A DNA stretch of 64,000 bases from positions 1,303,041 to 1,367,040 of the forward strand of contig NZ_KB235933.1 in assembly GCF_000332315.1 (NCBI RefSeq), in the 5' to 3' direction. Origin of the DNA: Prochlorothrix hollandica PCC 9006 = CALU 1027. GTDB taxonomy: Bacteria; Cyanobacteriota; Cyanobacteriia; Prochlorotrichales; Prochlorotrichaceae. Made by a program: the position numbers and the translations under genes. Of this stretch, positions 10,171-18,072 are shown one piece after another; within the stretch, counting starts at the first letter, position 1; every line of letters starts with the position of its first letter. The notes below the pieces were generated by a model. The model had not been told where the DNA came from, made no database searches, and worked only from the letters and a program-made list of their open reading frames with translations.

Positions 10171-10983
10171 CTAAGACTTTTGGGGGGTGGTTAAGGCCAC
10201 TAAACCAATGCCGCCAAAATAGAGACCAACGATCGCGCCCCCCAACAAAGATTGGGTCAGGGGATCCGTAGACGGGGTGATCACGGCCCCCGCGATCGCC
10301 GCCGCCAGCAACACATAGCGCCAGCCCGCCAGCATTTGTTGGGCCGTGACAATGCCCAAACGCCCCAACAACAACTGCACCACCGGCACCTGAAAGGACA
10401 GCCCCGTGAAAAACAGCAGGGTCAAGACAAACTTAAAGTAGAGATCGATGGACCATTGTTGCTCCACCACCCCATCCCCATAGCTGATGAAAAAGTTGAG
10501 GGCAGCGGGGATCAACAGACCATAGGCAAAGACTAAACCCGCCCCAAACAGAATCGTGGAACCCAGGACAACGGGAGCCAATAACCCCCGCTCCCGACGG
10601 GTTAGCCCCGGCAGCACAAACTGCATAATTTGATAGAGCAAAAAGGGGCTGGACACCAGCAAACCACTGTAGCCGGCCACCTCGATCGACACAAAGAAAA
10701 ATTCCCCCGGAGCCAACTGGAGAAAGCGCACCCCCTCCGCTGGGGCTTCCAGCAGTTTGACGATGGGACGCACCGCCACAAAACAGGCCAAACAACCCAC
10801 CCCCACAGCAATGAGGCTGTAGAAAATCCGCTGCCGTAATTCCTCCAAATGATCAAAGAAATCCATCTCCACATCATCCGGTAGATCATCGGGATCGGGT
10901 TGGGGATCGGGGAATGGATCTGGGACGATCGCCCCAGGAGCGGTCTGCTTGGTTTTTGATTCCAGATCGGAGGTCACAGTCAT
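10171..10983 (-). CDS. tatC: Sec-independent (Tat) translocase subunit TatC
   Basis: TatC is the membrane receptor of the twin-arginine pathway, which exports folded proteins across thylakoid and plasma membranes in cyanobacteria. The 270-aa protein has a proline- and aspartate-rich N-terminus, then the conserved [12 protein letters not shown] just before the first of six membrane segments. [20 protein letters not shown] and LTRRERG further support it. ATG 10983 (MTVTSD) is preferred over 11004, which adds seven unsupported residues. No tatA is adjacent. The secreted-protein gene at 11066 is on the same strand, 83 bp upstream, and may be co-transcribed. Confidence 0.95.
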   Translation of the reverse strand: MTVTSDLESKTKQTAPGAIVPDPFPDPQPDPDDLPDDVEMDFFDHLEELRQRIFYSLIAVGVGCLACFVAVRPIVKLLEAPAEGVRFLQLAPGEFFFVSIEVAGYSGLLVSSPFLLYQIMQFVLPGLTRRERGLLAPVVLGSTILFGAGLVFAYGLLIPAALNFFISYGDGVVEQQWSIDLYFKFVLTLLFFTGLSFQVPVVQLLLGRLGIVTAQQMLAGWRYVLLAAAIAGAVITPSTDPLTQSLLGGAIVGLYFGGIGLVALTTPQKS

Positions 10984-11065
10984 GTCAAAACCCAATGATG
11001 ACAAGTTTTATGCTAGCGGTTATTCCCCCCTAGAGGGGACGGGCTGGGTTGTTGGCTGGGGGCAG

Positions 11066-11557
11066 TTAGGGACGAATTTGCTTGAAATTGAAATTCTTCA
11101 CCGGACCAGAAAAGCCCGACGCTTTGAATTGCTTGAGCTGCAAGGGAGCCGGTTGGCCTTGGGGAATGGACACCCGCACCTCAAAGGGACTGTTACCGGG
11201 GGGCACTTCCTCAATGTTGCCAATGCGGCCCCGATTCTGCATGACGGAGTTGCCCGTGGCATCATAAATGCGGCCATAAACATCCGCGTCATAGACGGTT
11301 TTACCGCTTGAATTGACCACCGTGCCGGAAATTAGAAAACATTGGGCGGGGCGAGTGGTGCCATTACTGGTGACGGCTCCCTGGCCAATGTCGGCGGGAC
11401 AGGCGGCATAGTCTAAGTCCATCATCTTCAGTGGGGTGAGCGCTGCCGCTGGCAAGGTAAAAGTCCAGCTCAGGATCCACAGGCAAACGGCCAGAACCAG
11501 GGTTTTGGTTCCAGGTAATCCTAAGGGTAGTCGGGGTTGAAATCCCATAAAGCGCAT
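11066..11557 (-). CDS. Secreted conserved protein, FxLYD-like
   Basis: The 163-aa protein begins with a basic stretch and a hydrophobic segment (TLVLAVCLWILSWTFTLP, then AAA), a good Sec signal peptide with cleavage near residue 40. The mature part has a beta-sandwich-like pattern with ISGTVVNSSGKTVYDADVYG, similar to FxLYD-type extracellular domains. Two cysteines (YAACP and AQCFL) may form a disulfide. The molecular function is unknown. It lies upstream of tatC on the same strand and 168 bp downstream of the DUF928 gene. Confidence 0.65.
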   Translation of the reverse strand: MRFMGFQPRLPLGLPGTKTLVLAVCLWILSWTFTLPAAALTPLKMMDLDYAACPADIGQGAVTSNGTTRPAQCFLISGTVVNSSGKTVYDADVYGRIYDATGNSVMQNRGRIGNIEEVPPGNSPFEVRVSIPQGQPAPLQLKQFKASGFSGPVKNFNFKQIRP

Positions 11558-11725
11558 AACAGTACTGTCCTTGGCAAGGCTACAGGTGGGTCAAGGCGAC
11601 GGGACTGGAGCCAAAAACCGGGACAACGCCCAACCCCACATCCCCTGTTTAGCTTACAGCGACAGGGGAAATTGCGGGTTTAAGGTCGCGTCTGAGTTCT
11701 GTCGGGATCAGGGTTAGTTCAGGGG

Positions 11726-12727
11726 CTAGGGTTGCTGCTGAGCCAAGGGTTGGGCGGGCGATCGGGGATGGGCTAGGGCGGGGTCTAGGGATGCGTCGCA
11801 GAGGGGGGGCAGGGGCTGGTGGGCCAGGTTACCCAGATCCACAGCCTGATGCTGGAGCAGTTCAGACCAGAGTTGGCGAATGCCTGGATTATCGGGATCC
11901 TGGCACTGCCACAGGGCTAAGGCTTCCACGGTGTCGAACCATAACCCGGCTTGGCTTAAGAGGGAGACCCGATCGCGGCCCTGGGCCTGGTGGATATCCA
12001 GGGTTACGATCGGGGACAAGGACGATCGCTCAATCCAGCCCCCCAGGGTCAGGTTTTCCAGGGGATTATCGGCATCGCACAGCAGGGTGACATACCAGCG
12101 ATAGGCTTTCCCCGGTTCTAAGGGCGGTAAACCTAGGCTGTCCGGCAGCTTGAGGCTAGCCATGCCTCCCTGGGGATCGGGCTGAAATTCAGTTTGATAG
12201 AGCAAGGTGTCATCCCAGGTTTTACTGTCGTCTTTCGTTACCGAAAAAAGGCTGAATTCCCCATACTGGGCTGTATTTTCCGGCATTAACCAGAAGAACC
12301 GAGGATAAGCCTCAGCGGTGAGGGCCATGGCGTGCTGGGGCACCAGGGGAGTCAGGGTTAGGTCTGGGTTTAGGGCTGGGTTTAGGGCTGGGTTTAGGGC
12401 TGGGTTGCTGACACAGAGACTATGGGGGCTGCGGGTGCCGCCCCCTTGGGTCATGGCATTGTCGGGGTAACCGCGATCGGGGGGTTGAAAACCAGCCCAG
12501 GCGGGGGCAGCAGCCCCTAGTGCCCAACCCAAGCTCACCAGTCCCACCAGGCCCAGGGATCGGCGACTCAGCATCCCTAACCGGGACAGAGGGCTGCTAA
12601 CCGAGCGCCAAAACGGAAATCGTCCAAATGGGGGAAGGGTTGGGGAGGCTTCCCGGTGCATCCGGCTGGGGGCGGGGGCAACAGCCACCCTGGGCAAAGG
12701 AGGCTGGGGCTGAGGTATCCAGTTCAT
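11726..12727 (-). CDS. DUF928 family exported protein
   Basis: The 333-aa protein has a basic N-terminus and a hydrophobic segment (about residues 60-78, LGLVGLVSLGWALGAAA, then PAWA), so it is probably exported with an unusually long leader. The second half carries the DUF928 pattern: LTAEAYPRFFWLMPEN, LPPLEPGKAYRWYVTLLCD and an ERSSLSPI segment. In cyanobacteria DUF928 genes often sit near CHAT or haemagglutination-type secreted proteins, which are not seen here. Residues about 110-128 contain four NPAL units encoded by a 12-bp tandem repeat (about 12356-12413). The true start could be internal. Confidence 0.75.
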   Translation of the reverse strand: MNWIPQPQPPLPRVAVAPAPSRMHREASPTLPPFGRFPFWRSVSSPLSRLGMLSRRSLGLVGLVSLGWALGAAAPAWAGFQPPDRGYPDNAMTQGGGTRSPHSLCVSNPALNPALNPALNPDLTLTPLVPQHAMALTAEAYPRFFWLMPENTAQYGEFSLFSVTKDDSKTWDDTLLYQTEFQPDPQGGMASLKLPDSLGLPPLEPGKAYRWYVTLLCDADNPLENLTLGGWIERSSLSPIVTLDIHQAQGRDRVSLLSQAGLWFDTVEALALWQCQDPDNPGIRQLWSELLQHQAVDLGNLAHQPLPPLCDASLDPALAHPRSPAQPLAQQQP

Positions 12728-13404
12728 GGTGATGGGTCGTCGCGATCGTGAAGGATTTGGATGCTAAATGCTGCCCGATGATCAAACGTAATGCTGTCAA
12801 CGTAATGCTGTCTGCGTCGTGGGTGTGGTGGTTGGGTGCCCTAAGGACTGAAGTCCTGACTACGAACTAGCACGCTGCCAGGGTGCAAGGTCGCCTACCC
12901 TGCAAAACTCCAGCGCATCAGCATCTGGGCTTCAGGGATTTCGAGGGGGTAGTGATAATTAAGCCGCAGTCTACTAGTCATGTTACTTTGGCCTCGGCGA
13001 GTTCGGGATCTGTGGGGGTGAACTCGTGGGGCTGCACTCGTGGGGCTGCACTCGTGGGGCTGCACTCGTGGGGCTGCACTCGTGGGGCTGCACTCGTGGG
13101 GCAGATCTGTGGGGGTGAACTGGCGAAGGCTGACCTAGGGAAAATTTACTTTTTGAGTTTCCGCCCCTCGGGATCACTCCCCAGTGTAGGGAGCCGCGAT
13201 CGGTTCCCTGGAAGGTATTTCCGGGCAAAGCACCCAAAAAGTAAATCAGCCGGTTGGCTTCCTGTTAGGTAATGTCATGGTTCTTCCCAAGCTGGAAAAC
13301 CATGTCCGGACACCTTGGCTATCCCTGGACTTTACGTCAAAATTAAAAGGGTTCAGATTTACAGTTCCCTTAATCATTCATCCAATCATTCATTAACCCG
13401 TGCC
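12728..13404. repeat. Intergenic region with 14-bp tandem repeat
   Basis: No gene is supported between the DUF928 gene and the hydroxylase. About 13021-13102 is a 14-bp tandem repeat (CTCGTGGGGCTGCA), six units. 13144-13246 is a separate inverted-repeat element, listed on its own. Open frames here are a by-product of the tandem repeat, which repeats in protein every 14 residues. Confidence 0.55.
13144..13246. repeat. 103-bp inverted-repeat element
   Basis: Perfect 12-bp arms ATTTACTTTTTG (13144-13155) and CAAAAAGTAAAT (13235-13246) enclose about 79 bp. The size and ends are MITE-like. No second copy was noticed in this window and no clear target duplication is seen. Confidence 0.45.
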
Positions 13405-14745
13405 ATGGCCATTGCCCCCCCTCCTGTTCCCGCCGTTGCCCCCTCTGCTGCCCGTCTCACGCCGATACCTGACGATCGCCTCGATGTGGTGATTGTGGGG
13501 GGAGGGATCGTCGGGTTAACCCTGGCCTGTAGCTTGGGGGAAGCGGGGTTGACGGTGGCCGTGGTGGAACGCCAGCCCCTCAGCCAAGGACTGGGCAATG
13601 GGCGATCCTATGCCTTGACCCTGTTGACGGGGGACATTTTCCAGGGCATGGGCCTATGGGACGAGATTCGCACCCAGATTACGGCCTTTGACACCATCCA
13701 GTTATCCGATGGCCACTATCCCGGCGTTGTGCAGTTGCGGGCGGAACATTTACGGCGATCGGCCCTGGGCTATGTGGGGGAACACCGGGTTTTGCTCCAT
13801 GCCCTCTGGCAACGCCTCCAGACCTTGGACACCGTGACCTGGCTCTGTCCGGCCCAGGTGCTGGCTGTGGATTATGGCCCTGCCAGCCCAGCCCCCGCCA
13901 GGGCCACCGTCACCCTCACCCACAGCGATGGCTCCCTACATCGCCTGCACACGCCCCTAGTAGTGGCGGCGGATGGGGCACGATCGCCCCTGCGCTGTGG
14001 TGCGGGCATTGGCACCAAAGGCTGGGCCTATTGGCAATCCTGCATTGGCTTCACGGTGCGCACCGAAAAGCCCCACAACAACACCGCCTATGAACGCTTT
14101 TGGCCCAGTGGTCCCTTTGCCATTTTGCCCCTGCCGGGACAGCGCTGCCAGGTGGTGTGGACTGCGCCCCATGACGAAGCCCAACGCCTAGCGGCCCTCC
14201 CGGAGGCAGAGTTTACGGCCCTGTTAATGGAGCGCTTTGGCTCCCCAATGGGGGCGGTGCAGTTGGACAGCCCTCGCATCGTCTTCCCGGTGCAGTTGAT
14301 GCACAGCGATCGCTACAGCCAGGAAGGTCTAGCATTGGTGGGGGATGCGGCCCATTGTTGCCATCCCGTGGGGGGGCAGGGTATGAATTTGGGCATTCGA
14401 GACGCGGTGGCCCTGGGGGAAGTGGTGAAGACGGCCCAAGGCCGGGGGGAAGATTGGGGCAGTGGGGCGGTGCTGAAGCGCTATGAACGCTGGCGGCGCT
14501 GGGAAAATTGGGCTATTTTGGCCTTTACTGATGGCCTCGATCGCTGCTTTTCCAACGGTTTCTGGCCCTTGGTCTGGGCGCGACGACTGGGGTTACATAC
14601 CCTGCAAACCGTGGCTCCGGTGCGGCAGATGGCCCTGGGGCTGATGACGGGACAGTTAGGCCGTAAGCCATCGGTGGCGATCGCCCCGCCCCCTGTTCTC
14701 CCAGTCCCTGTGATCCCGGATCCGGGGGATCACGCAAGTCCCTGA
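13405..14745 (+). CDS. FAD-dependent hydroxylase, UbiH/Coq6 family
   Basis: The 446-aa flavoprotein monooxygenase has the N-terminal dinucleotide fold VVIVGGGIVGLTLAC (about residues 30-44), an acidic end of strand two (VVERQPLS), the middle VVAADGARSPLR motif (DG motif) and the C-terminal GDAAHCCHPVGGQGMNLGI FAD motif. Family members hydroxylate quinone-ring precursors. In cyanobacteria a role in plastoquinone or related quinone synthesis is plausible but not proven from sequence. ATG 13405 is preferred: an upstream frame to 13315 adds 30 residues of Ser/Asn-rich sequence without family support. Confidence 0.85.
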   Translation: MAIAPPPVPAVAPSAARLTPIPDDRLDVVIVGGGIVGLTLACSLGEAGLTVAVVERQPLSQGLGNGRSYALTLLTGDIFQGMGLWDEIRTQITAFDTIQLSDGHYPGVVQLRAEHLRRSALGYVGEHRVLLHALWQRLQTLDTVTWLCPAQVLAVDYGPASPAPARATVTLTHSDGSLHRLHTPLVVAADGARSPLRCGAGIGTKGWAYWQSCIGFTVRTEKPHNNTAYERFWPSGPFAILPLPGQRCQVVWTAPHDEAQRLAALPEAEFTALLMERFGSPMGAVQLDSPRIVFPVQLMHSDRYSQEGLALVGDAAHCCHPVGGQGMNLGIRDAVALGEVVKTAQGRGEDWGSGAVLKRYERWRRWENWAILAFTDGLDRCFSNGFWPLVWARRLGLHTLQTVAPVRQMALGLMTGQLGRKPSVAIAPPPVLPVPVIPDPGDHASP

Positions 14746-14860
14746 CTAGACAAATCCCTGACTAGACAAGGGGCTTAAGCCCCTTGCTCCTGACTAACTG
14801 ACACAAGTCCCTGAAGCAACGCAAACTCGTAACAAAATTCGAGAGTTTCACTCCAATAAT

Positions 14861-15235
14861 GTCGAGTACAACTCGACAATCCCCCTGGGAGACTCGACAA
14901 TCCCCCTGGGAGACTCGACACCCCCCCTGGGAGAGCCGACTTGTAGTCGGCTTTGGGTCGAGTGCAACTCGACAATCCCCCTGAGAGACTCGACAACCCC
15001 CCTGGGAGAGCCGACTTGTAGTCGGCTTTGGGTCGAGTGCAACTCGACAATCCCCCTGAGAGACTCGACACCCCCCCTGGGAGAGCCGACTTGTAGTCGG
15101 CTTTGGGTCGAGTACAACTCGACAATCCCCCTGGGAGACTCGACACCCCCCCTGGGAGAGCCGACTTGTAGTCGGCTTTGGGTCGAGTACAACTCGACAA
15201 TCCCCCTGGGAGACTCGACAACCCCCCTGGGAGAA
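14861..15235. repeat. 75-bp tandem repeat array with hairpins
   Basis: Four to five head-to-tail units of 75 bp, plus a first unit with one extra GACTCGACAATCCCCCTGGG segment. Each unit contains two palindromes: GTCGAGTACAACTCGAC, and AGCCGACTTGTAGTCGGCT. A related single copy in opposite orientation is at 28866-28975, and both share an adjoining GAGAGTTTCACTYCAATAAT flank. The array lies between the UbiH-type gene and def, where no gene is seen from 14746 to 15363. Confidence 0.85.
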
Positions 15236-15363
15236 CGGTCGGTTTAGGGTGAGAGCAGCCAAAGCGAGATGCACCCTCCGAAACAGATCGGGGGATAACG
15301 AGTCTTGTTAGAATAAGTAACATCATCCAGATTGACGTATAACTAGCGACTTGCGAGGAACCC

Positions 15364-15927
15364 ATGCCTGTAGATGTTGTGGTGGAAAAGGCCAAATTAA
15401 AGAACCCCCCCTTAGATGTGCGTCGATTGGGCGATCGGGCGCTGCGACAGCCTGCAAAGCGAGTAGCTAAGGTGGACGATGAGGTGCGGCTGTTGGTGCG
15501 CAAAATGCTGCAAACCATGTACAGCGAAGATGGCATTGGCCTTGCTGCCCCCCAGGTGGCCGTTAATAAACAAATCATCATCATTGATGTCAATCTGGAG
15601 GAGCCAACCACACCCCCGTTGGTGATGATTAACCCCACGATCCAGGGCTTTGGGGAAGAGGTGGTGCTCTTTGAAGAAGGCTGTCTTAGCATTCCCCAGG
15701 TGTTCCTGGAGGTGCGGCGACCGGAGGTGGTGAAGGTGAGCTACCGGGACGAAATGGGCCGACCCCATAGCATCTTGGCCGATGGCATTGTGGGGCGGGT
15801 GATTCAGCACGAAATCGACCACCTCAATGGGGTGTTATTTGTCGATCGGGCGGAAAATAAAATTGCCCTGAGCCAAGAACTAACCAGCCAAAACTTTTCC
15901 CTCAGCGCCGTCCGTGCCCTGTCTTAG
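15364..15927 (+). CDS. def: Peptide deformylase
   Basis: The enzyme removes the formyl group from N-terminal methionine of new proteins. The 187-aa protein has all three family motifs: GIGLAAPQ (57-64), EGCLSIP (105-111) with metal ligand Cys107, and HEIDH (149-153) with two histidine ligands and the catalytic Glu. The start ATG 15364 follows GCGAGGAACCC, which contains an AGGA ribosome site. The N-terminal extension of about 15 residues is usual for cyanobacterial type 1B enzymes. The 75-bp hairpin array ends about 130 bp upstream. Confidence 0.97.
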   Translation: MPVDVVVEKAKLKNPPLDVRRLGDRALRQPAKRVAKVDDEVRLLVRKMLQTMYSEDGIGLAAPQVAVNKQIIIIDVNLEEPTTPPLVMINPTIQGFGEEVVLFEEGCLSIPQVFLEVRRPEVVKVSYRDEMGRPHSILADGIVGRVIQHEIDHLNGVLFVDRAENKIALSQELTSQNFSLSAVRALS

Positions 15928-15968
15928 ATTCGATTCCCGTACTTTTTTCATTGCCGGTTTAACGCCCT

Positions 15969-16166
15969 ATGATGACCTACACCCCCAAAAGTGCTGTGTT
16001 ACTGCTGGTGTCCTGTGTGACCGCCATTGCCAGCGTCGGCAGTATTTTTGAATTATCCTCCGGTGAACCCCAACTGGGGATGACCCTGACCGCCGTTATC
16101 CTGGGGGCGAGCCTGCCCCTGACCGGTCTGTGCCTGTTTTTCGCAGTGAAAGCGGCGGGGGAATAA
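15969..16166 (+). CDS. Small two-helix membrane protein
   Basis: This 65-aa protein has two hydrophobic segments (SAVLLLVSCVTAIASVGSIF and LTAVILGASLPLTGLCLFFA) separated by a short acidic loop (ELSSGEPQLG). It begins 41 bp after def on the same strand, so co-transcription is likely. I recognise the general type (cyanobacterial small hypothetical membrane proteins) but not a function. Start is ATG 15969 or the next codon, 15972. Confidence 0.65.
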   Translation: MMTYTPKSAVLLLVSCVTAIASVGSIFELSSGEPQLGMTLTAVILGASLPLTGLCLFFAVKAAGE

Positions 16167-16227
16167 CCCTAGTCTCCCTGTCTTGATTGCCTTGCCTGTC
16201 TTGATTGCCTTGATGGTTGGGCTTACC

Positions 16228-16316
16228 GCTGAAAGCGGGACAAGATTAACGGGACAAGATTAACGGGACAGTGGGGCGCTCCGCGCCCCATTGTCCGGGC
16301 TTAAGTTGATACCCGA
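16228..16316. repeat. REP-like copy D3
   Basis: GCTGAAAGCGGGACAAGATT, a repeated ACGGGACAAGATTA, then the hairpin GGGGCGCTCCGCGCCCC and GGGCTTAAGTTGATACCC. It overlaps the 5' end of the longest frame of the FHA-PrsW gene, which casts doubt on the first codons of that frame. Confidence 0.75.
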
Positions 16317-16341
16317 TGGTTGCTGTGAACCCCTTTGCCCT

Positions 16342-17721
16342 GTGAACCCCACGGCTGTCCTGATCCTGGAACCTGCTCCTGGGCAGGCGGATCTGCCCCC
16401 AGACCTGCCCTCCGACTTCCCCCGGTGCTATGGGCTATCTCCCCACCGGGAAAATCGGTTGGGCCGTAATGGGGACTGTGCCATTGCCTTGGACTATCCC
16501 CCCTTTCAGGTGGTGTCCCGTTACCATGCCGTGATCCAAGCCTTTCCCGCCGTCCGGGGCCGATCGCGGGTGGTGTGGCAACTGCGGGACTTGGATAGTG
16601 CCAATGGCACCTACCTCAACGGCGATCGCCTGGGGGAGTCCCATTGGTTGGTGCCAGGGGATCGGCTGCAACTGGGCAGCACCGGTCCCTGTTTTCGCTT
16701 TGAACTGGGCAGCGGCGATCCAGAGGGCGATCGGCCCCCCCAATCCAGCCCAACACCGGTCTCAGCCCTCACCCTCAGCCAACTGTTCCCCCTCCTCTCC
16801 ACCGACTCCGACTTTTTCCATAAAGCCTGGTTAGTTCCCGGCAGCATCACCGTGGCCATGGTGGTGTCCCTCTTTGCTGCCTTTGGCAATCCTCTGATTT
16901 TTAACCGTTTACTGGGGTTATACCTGTCTTTGGCGGGGTATTACCTGTTTATCTACCGCCTGTGTGGACACCGCAAACCCTGGTGGGTGTTGCTCCTGAC
17001 CGCTGGCACCATGGCCTTGATCCTCCAGAGTCCTCTCACCCCTTGGAGCCTGTGGCTGTTTCGGGAGGTGTTGCCGGGAGCTTTGCCCGTGGCGGGGGAT
17101 GGCCTGAGCCGAGGGCAGCAGTTTGGCCGCTTATTTGTGGGGACGGGGCTGCTGGAGGAGGGGCTGAAGGCGTTGCCGGTGCTGTTGTGTTGGGCCATGG
17201 GGCGGGTCTTGCCGGATCCCTGGCGGCAGCGGGTGGGGCTGTGGGAACCCTTGGATGGGATTTTGTTGGGGGCGGCGGCGGCGGGGGGCTTCAGCCTGGT
17301 GGAAACCCTAGGGCAATATGTCCCCCAGGTCATGGCCCACATGACCCTGACGGCGGGGACAGAGGCGGGGGAGTTGGCGGGGTTACAGTTGCTGATTCCC
17401 CGGTTATTGGGGGCGATCGCCGGTCACATGGCCTACAGCGGCTATTTTGGCTATTTTATGGGCTTGAGTGTTCTGCGATCGCGGTACCAGTGGCTGATCT
17501 TGGGGGTGGGCTATGGTAGTGCGGCCCTGCTCCATGCCCTCTGGAACTGGGCCGGGTTGGGCAGTCTGGTCTGGCTGACGGTGGCGGGGCTATTGTCCTA
17601 TGGGGTGTTGATGGCGGCTATTCTCAAGGGGCGATCGCTGTCCCCCACCCGTTCCCAAAATTTCGCGACGGGGCTATATTCTGCGGGCAAATCTGGCGAT
17701 AAACCGGCGCAAAAACCATAG
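16342..17721 (+). CDS. FHA domain fused to PrsW-type membrane protease
   Basis: The N-terminal part carries a forkhead-associated domain (NRLGRNGDCAIALDYPPFQV, SRYHAV, DLDSANGTYLNGDRLGE), which binds phosphothreonine peptides. After a Ser/Pro linker come about eight membrane segments with the PrsW/CAAX-protease signature: LLEEGLKALPVLLC (the EExxK motif), GHMAYSGYFGYFMGLS and ALLHALWNW. PrsW proteins cleave within membranes in signalling. The FHA part suggests that protease activity responds to Ser/Thr phosphorylation (inference). The frame extends to a TTG at 16291, but those 17 codons lie in repeat D3, so GTG 16342 (VNPTAVLILEP) is preferred. Confidence 0.82.
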   Translation: MNPTAVLILEPAPGQADLPPDLPSDFPRCYGLSPHRENRLGRNGDCAIALDYPPFQVVSRYHAVIQAFPAVRGRSRVVWQLRDLDSANGTYLNGDRLGESHWLVPGDRLQLGSTGPCFRFELGSGDPEGDRPPQSSPTPVSALTLSQLFPLLSTDSDFFHKAWLVPGSITVAMVVSLFAAFGNPLIFNRLLGLYLSLAGYYLFIYRLCGHRKPWWVLLLTAGTMALILQSPLTPWSLWLFREVLPGALPVAGDGLSRGQQFGRLFVGTGLLEEGLKALPVLLCWAMGRVLPDPWRQRVGLWEPLDGILLGAAAAGGFSLVETLGQYVPQVMAHMTLTAGTEAGELAGLQLLIPRLLGAIAGHMAYSGYFGYFMGLSVLRSRYQWLILGVGYGSAALLHALWNWAGLGSLVWLTVAGLLSYGVLMAAILKGRSLSPTRSQNFATGLYSAGKSGDKPAQKP

Positions 17722-17871
17722 AAAATCCCCCAGGCCGGAAACCCTAACCCAGGGGACGTGTTCAGTGTGCATCTACCCCACCTGTTTCTACGAACCCAGG
17801 GTTGCCCATCCGGAACCTTGCGCCTATCTTCCATCCCATCGAAAACCCCAATCCAAAAACCGGGTTGCCCC

Positions 17872-17925
17872 ACAAGATTAACGGGAGAGTGGGCCACTCT
17901 CCCACCTTAAGTTAATAGCCCAAAA
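17872..17925. repeat. REP-like copy D4
   Basis: CACAAGATTAACGGGAGAGT, hairpin GGGCCACTCTCCC, then CTTAAGTTAATAGCCC: the family D layout with a diverged loop. It lies in the 350-bp gap between the convergent FHA-PrsW and SNF2 genes. Confidence 0.6.
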
Positions 17926-17931
17926 CCCCAA

Positions 17932-17956
17932 TAAAAAAACCGGCGGGCACCGGTTT
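17932..17956 (-). terminator. Rho-independent terminator for the SNF2 gene
   Basis: On the minus strand AAACCGG-TGCCCG-CCGGTTT forms a hairpin followed by a T run (TTTTTAT). It lies 117 bp downstream of the SNF2 stop codon and is oriented to end that transcript. Confidence 0.75.
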
Positions 17957-18072
17957 CGAGATCAAGGAGGTTTCATCATGATGGCCCTAGGATAGCGCTC
18001 CTCCCGGCTAAAAACTGTAGCCCAGCGATCGCTTCGGGACTTCAGGGCGATCGACCTAGGCCAAGCCATACC

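Noticed and set aside
12883-13272. 129-codon frame in the intergenic region
   Set aside because: It consists largely of translated 14-bp tandem repeat and shows no conserved motif.
14762-15692. Minus-strand open frames of 114-305 codons over the 75-bp array and def
   Set aside because: The unit is a multiple of three without stops, so all frames stay open. The strong def gene lies on the other strand.
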